In this document: piece by piece, positions 6,396-9,787 of the stretch
Layout: every line of letters begins with the position of its first letter
Numbering within the stretch: position 1 is the first letter of the stretch
Assembly (NCBI GenBank): GCA_002506365.1
Contig: DAXK01000037.1
Location: 1-9,787, forward strand
Length of the DNA stretch: 9,787 bases
Source: an archaeon UBA583
GTDB taxonomy: Archaea > Nanobdellota > Nanobdellia > Woesearchaeales > UBA583
Reading direction: 5' to 3'
Made by a program: the position numbers and the translations under genes
The notes under the pieces: model-generated
What the model was told of the DNA's origin: nothing
The model's input: the letters and a program-made list of their open reading frames with translations, nothing else
The model's database searches: none

Positions 6396-6404
6396 TTTAT
6401 ATAT
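6396..6404 (+). promoter_or_regulatory. TATA box for lspA
   Basis: TTTATATAT, an archaeal consensus match, is centred about 25 nt upstream of the ATG at 6425. No Shine-Dalgarno sequence precedes the ATG, so the transcript is probably leaderless. Confidence 0.65.
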
Positions 6405-6424
6405 CTTTTATCATAAAATAAATT

Positions 6425-6904
6425 ATGACAAAAACTCAACTAAAATTTATTTCAAAAAATAAATTTATTAAAAATACATTTATCTTCACAATAATTTTAT
6501 TTTTAATTGATATATTAACTAAATACTTTTTCACAAATAAATCTTATTTTGAAAATTCATTATTTTTTATTAAATACTCTCAAAATTATGGTTCAGCTCT
6601 TTCAATGTTCTCAAATATTTCATATTACAATACAATCGTAATATTACTATCCTTTGGAGTTTTATACTATTTATTCAAAAATCTAAAAGAATTTAATCAT
6701 ACTAAATTAACTTGTTTAACATTTTATTTTCTAATTCCTGGAATACTCGGTAACCTTTATGATAGATTATTCTTTGGATTTGTGCGAGATTTTATAGGTA
6801 TAAAAAATTTATTTATATTTAACATGGCAGATATTTACCTAACATTTGCTGTAATACTTTACATTATTTATGAATTAAAACAATCTTCATTTTTCTCTAG
6901 GTAA
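6425..6904 (+). CDS. lspA: Signal peptidase II (lipoprotein signal peptidase), archaeal occurrence
   Basis: LspA is a membrane aspartyl protease that removes the signal peptide of diacylglyceryl-modified bacterial lipoproteins. This 159-aa protein is the usual length and has four membrane helices (about 16-34, 66-85, 94-112, 128-150). All signature blocks are present in order: DILTKYF (29-35), QNYGSALSMF (53-62, the N.G.A block), GILGNLYDRL (106-115), GFVRDF (118-123) and FNMAD (132-136). By alignment to E. coli and Pseudomonas LspA, the catalytic aspartates are D122 and D136, and both are intact. The segment between them is about four residues shorter than in E. coli, so the active-site lid loop is reduced. 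No lipobox protein and no Lgt is seen in the window, so its substrate is unknown. It has its own TATA box. A T7 run at 6937-6943 may be its terminator. LspA is essentially a bacterial enzyme, so horizontal acquisition is likely. Confidence 0.93.
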   Translation: MTKTQLKFISKNKFIKNTFIFTIILFLIDILTKYFFTNKSYFENSLFFIKYSQNYGSALSMFSNISYYNTIVILLSFGVLYYLFKNLKEFNHTKLTCLTFYFLIPGILGNLYDRLFFGFVRDFIGIKNLFIFNMADIYLTFAVILYIIYELKQSSFFSR

Positions 6905-6916
6905 TAATAACAAATC

Positions 6917-6926
6917 TTTAAAAATA
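6917..6926 (+). promoter_or_regulatory. TATA-like box for the 938-aa gene
   Basis: TTTAAAAATA is centred about 26 nt upstream of the ATG at 6948, in the 43-nt gap after lspA. The position is right for a leaderless transcript; the sequence is a moderate match. The T7 run at 6937-6943 lies between this box and the ATG. Confidence 0.4.
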
Positions 6927-6947
6927 AAAATTCTCATTTTTTTAGTT

Positions 6948-9764
6948 ATGAATGACCATATAGAAGTTATAGGAAACACTTCATCAATTATTGACTATAA
7001 TTTAAATGAACAATACTCAAATGTTAAAAAAATTATAATCTCTGGTGAAAAAATAATTTCATCCTTTGAAGATGTCGGAGCAAACGATATTTTTGAAAAA
7101 CTTTCAAACTCAACACTTGAAAGTTACGCCTCAAATCTTCGTTCAGCAATTGATAGCGGAATTTTAGATTCCACAATTAATTCCCAATTATATAAAGAAA
7201 TTACAGACAATTTAAGTTCAATTTCTGAAACTATGATGGATATTCAACTTCAAGGTTATAATTTTATGAATTCTGTTTCAAATTCAAAATTTACATTAAC
7301 ACTTCGTTGTGAATCCTTTTCAGTTTCAAGATATTATGAAGAAAGGGGAAGTTTTCTTTCAATAATTAGGTCATTAATTTTAGATTACTTAGAATTCTTT
7401 GGAAATACACAAAGACTAAAAAGATTAAAAAACTTTCAAATTGAAATTTATGAATCTGAAGAAATTCATAAACATATTTTTCTAAAAAAAGATGGTTCAA
7501 AATTAATTCTTGCAACTAATTTTGGATTTCCAAAATCATCACCAATTGATTTTTCATGCGGTTCTGAATTTTATTTCTCAACAGGAAAAGGATTTAATTT
7601 TTTTAGAAATTCTCAAACTTCAGCAATTTTAAGAGAACATAATAAATTAGTTGAAAGCCCAATTCAAACAAGAGATAAGATTTTATCTGATGATGAATTA
7701 ATCACAATTAATAACACAACAAAACATATCTCTGATGCTGTAATTGAGTTATACCTTACAAAAAAAGGAAAATTAAACATTCTAAATGTTTCAGCTTTAG
7801 AAAACACAATCCACTCTGGATCTGATAATGGTTTTTATATTAACAAATCATCAAAAAATTATGACAAAATCTCTCTACTAACATTAAGAGATGATTTAGT
7901 AGATGAAATGCCAAATCCAAAATATTTATTATTAAGAAACTCTAACGAAGTTCAAAGTTTCTTATCAAACACTGATTCAATTAATTATATTGACGGATTA
8001 GTATTAATGGAACATTGTTACACTCCTTACTTAGATGCTATTGGAGATATAAATGATATTGATGTAATTTTTCAAAAACATGAATTAAATAAATCATATG
8101 ATATTGAATTAAACCAATCTCAAGTATTAATCGGTTCAAATGACGATAAAGTAGCAGTTAATCCATTTAATAATATTTTAGATGATAAAAATAAAGAAAG
8201 AGACGAAAGATTAGAAAGATTAAAAAATGTAGATTTATCTACTCCACAACATATAGAACAAAATAGACAAATGGAACAACAAGCAGTAAATCAACTTGCG
8301 GAAGGATTAATTGCAAGTCCAAACTCCTCAATGAACAACACAAGTAATCCAAATTCATATGGTTCAACACCTATGCCTCAATCAACTCCTGGTAAAAAAT
8401 TATCAGCAATTGATATGTTAATGCACGCAGCAGAAAATAAACCTGCTCAGCAACCTCAAAATAATTTTGCTGGACAACAAAATCAAATGAGTAATACTGC
8501 TCAATCCGCAGTAAATTCAACGACTATGGGGGGTGGACTGGGAGCTGCAGCAGCAGCTTCTCAGGCGCAAGCTCCTCCAGTATCAAATCCAAATTCATAT
8601 GGTTCAGCACCAATTCCACAATCAACCCCTGGTAAAAAACTATCTGCTTTTGATTTATTAATGCACGCTGCTGAAAATAAACCTGCTCAACCTACAGAGC
8701 AACCTATTCCTGAGCAACCTCAAGCTCAACCTGAACCACAACAAATTCAACAAAATGGGCAACAATACAGTAATCCTCAAAATCAATATAATCAACCTGC
8801 TCAAGAGCAATACAACCAACATCAAAATCAACCAGTTCAAAATCCTGAAATTGATATTGTATATAGTGAACCTAAACATCAACCAACTAGTCATCCTCAA
8901 GAGCAAACGGGAATGGTTGACCATTTTGCAATGTATGATGAACCAAAAGAACAAGTATCAGATGAGCAAAATATTCACAATCAAATGTTAAATAGGGAAT
9001 TAGTTGAAGATATTGCAGATGAAATTATTGTTGAAGATTTTCAACAAAATACTCAATATAATAATACTCAAACTGACTATCAAAATAATTTTGAATCTGA
9101 ACAAATTCCGCAAGAATTACAACAAGATTTAAATGAGATTGAATCTGAGATAACACAATTAGATTCAATTGAACATAACGAACTAAATCAAATTCATACA
9201 ACTGAGCAATCAGAAGAGTATATGGAAATTCCAAACACTCCAAAAGTTGATATAGAGAGATATAATGATATTATTTCTACAAAAATAATTACACTTCCAA
9301 CTATTGAGTCACAATCCTATTTTGTAGATTCATCAAATTTAGGGGAAATCACAACTGGAGGGGATTTATACTTTTTAACTCCAACTGATGAAAATTTAAC
9401 AAATGATAATTTAAATTATGTAATTCCATTAGGAGTTTCAGATCAATATTCAGATAAACATAATTATATTGTAAACTCAGCTAACGATTACTTTTTATTA
9501 GGGGAAAATCAAAAATTAAATTTATTTATTAATTTATCATATATTGATGAATCAATTAAAGAAACTTTCCTAATTAAATGTTTAAACCACGCTAAATCAG
9601 CATATGTTGTATGTTTAAAACAAGATATTAAACTACTTGAAAAACATATTAATAAATTAACTGGTGTATTTGTAAAAGACTTAGACTCAACAGAAGAATT
9701 AAATGAAATTGAATACTCAATTTTATCTTTTGAAAAAAATTATTTAATGAAAAAATTCAACTAA
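6948..9764 (+). CDS. Degenerate PEP-synthase-like protein with long Q/N/P-rich linker
   Basis: The 938-aa protein has no signal peptide or membrane segment. Residues 1-290 follow the order of the ATP-grasp (PPDK_N) domain of PEP synthase: VKKIIISGEKIISSFED (26-42), a SNLRSAIDSGILDSTIN helix (62-78) as before the catalytic loop, TLTLRCESFS (116-125) where the family has AVRSSATAE, and ILSDDELITINNTTKHISDA (245-264) followed by GKLNILNVSALEN (274-286) where the family has a 'LsdeEi..la' helix and 'lyivQaRP'. Residues 323-396 could match the phosphohistidine swivelling domain, with Tyr361 where the phosphorylated His would be. Key catalytic residues are therefore missing, so it is unlikely to be an active enzyme. 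Residues about 410-760 are disordered, rich in Gln/Asn/Pro, with a duplicated 35-residue motif. Residues about 765-938 form a separate folded domain I cannot assign; a remnant of the PEP-utilising barrel is possible. The family assignment was made by eye. Function is unknown. Confidence 0.6.
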   Translation: MNDHIEVIGNTSSIIDYNLNEQYSNVKKIIISGEKIISSFEDVGANDIFEKLSNSTLESYASNLRSAIDSGILDSTINSQLYKEITDNLSSISETMMDIQLQGYNFMNSVSNSKFTLTLRCESFSVSRYYEERGSFLSIIRSLILDYLEFFGNTQRLKRLKNFQIEIYESEEIHKHIFLKKDGSKLILATNFGFPKSSPIDFSCGSEFYFSTGKGFNFFRNSQTSAILREHNKLVESPIQTRDKILSDDELITINNTTKHISDAVIELYLTKKGKLNILNVSALENTIHSGSDNGFYINKSSKNYDKISLLTLRDDLVDEMPNPKYLLLRNSNEVQSFLSNTDSINYIDGLVLMEHCYTPYLDAIGDINDIDVIFQKHELNKSYDIELNQSQVLIGSNDDKVAVNPFNNILDDKNKERDERLERLKNVDLSTPQHIEQNRQMEQQAVNQLAEGLIASPNSSMNNTSNPNSYGSTPMPQSTPGKKLSAIDMLMHAAENKPAQQPQNNFAGQQNQMSNTAQSAVNSTTMGGGLGAAAAASQAQAPPVSNPNSYGSAPIPQSTPGKKLSAFDLLMHAAENKPAQPTEQPIPEQPQAQPEPQQIQQNGQQYSNPQNQYNQPAQEQYNQHQNQPVQNPEIDIVYSEPKHQPTSHPQEQTGMVDHFAMYDEPKEQVSDEQNIHNQMLNRELVEDIADEIIVEDFQQNTQYNNTQTDYQNNFESEQIPQELQQDLNEIESEITQLDSIEHNELNQIHTTEQSEEYMEIPNTPKVDIERYNDIISTKIITLPTIESQSYFVDSSNLGEITTGGDLYFLTPTDENLTNDNLNYVIPLGVSDQYSDKHNYIVNSANDYFLLGENQKLNLFINLSYIDESIKETFLIKCLNHAKSAYVVCLKQDIKLLEKHINKLTGVFVKDLDSTEELNEIEYSILSFEKNYLMKKFN
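8346..8450 (+). repeat. Linker repeat, copy 1 (35 codons)
   Basis: Encodes residues 467-501 of the 938-aa protein, NPNSYGSTPMPQ followed by STPGKKLSAIDMLMHAAENK and PAQ. Copy 2 lies 240 bp downstream in the same frame. The copies differ at 14 of 105 bases: nine codons are synonymous and four change residues conservatively (T/A, M/I, I/F, M/L). Confidence 0.9.
8586..8690 (+). repeat. Linker repeat, copy 2 (35 codons)
   Basis: Encodes residues 547-581, NPNSYGSAPIPQ followed by STPGKKLSAFDLLMHAAENK and PAQ. The central block KKLSAxDxLMHAAENK looks like an amphipathic helix flanked by Pro/Gln-rich spacer, the form of a docking peptide repeated in a flexible linker. Confidence 0.9.
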
Positions 9765-9787
9765 TTATTAATTAATTTTTATTTATT
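9765..9787 (+). terminator. Candidate T-rich terminator after the 938-aa gene
   Basis: The 23 bases after the TAA stop are all A or T and end in TTTTTATTTATT, a plausible hairpin-free archaeal terminator that may continue beyond the window. Confidence 0.35.

Noticed and set aside
8658..9243. Open frames antisense to, or in another frame of, the Q/N-rich linker
   Set aside because: They arise from the CAA/AAT-rich composition of the linker and have no plausible start signals or recognisable domains.

Overview
The window is visibly about three-quarters A+T and looks archaeal. Two proteins carry the archaeal type IV pilin N-terminus (a basic pair, then an ISPVVATAL-type hydrophobic stretch). 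Most start codons have no Shine-Dalgarno sequence but do have a TATA-like box centred about 25-27 nt upstream of the ATG, as expected for leaderless archaeal transcripts. The base composition, small genes and mixture of archaeal and bacterial-type genes fit a DPANN lineage (Woesearchaeota/Pacearchaeota-like). That placement is inference; no rRNA or other taxonomic marker is present.

Layout: positions 1-6273 are all minus strand. In transcription order on that strand, from high to low coordinate, they are a 77-aa helical protein, a pilin with an extra C-terminal beta-type domain, a 411-aa membrane-anchored pilin-like protein, a full-length bifunctional-type RelA/SpoT homologue, a DUF445 membrane protein, a family 2 glycosyltransferase, and the 5' part of a second, paralogous pilin that runs off the left edge. 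Positions 6425-9764 are plus strand: a signal peptidase II (LspA) and a 938-aa protein. The 938-aa protein has an N-terminal part resembling a degenerate PEP synthase and a long Q/N/P-rich linker containing a duplicated 35-residue motif, followed by an unassigned C-terminal domain. A 151-bp divergent promoter region (6274-6424) separates the two strands and holds overlapping inverted repeats between two clear TATA boxes.

How the genes relate: the two pilins and the 411-aa protein are probably surface or pilus components handled by an archaeal prepilin peptidase and type IV assembly machinery encoded elsewhere. The glycosyltransferase and LspA also point to envelope biology. Most genes appear to have their own promoter, so this is a cluster of monocistronic units rather than one operon. 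The points most worth following are the long RSH and LspA in an archaeal setting, the pilin fused to a domain resembling bacterial surface-protein repeats, the degenerate PEP-synthase-like protein with its duplicated linear motif, and an 18-bp perfect palindrome abutting the TATA box of the 411-aa protein gene. No RNA genes, CRISPR arrays, transposases or replication origins were seen.
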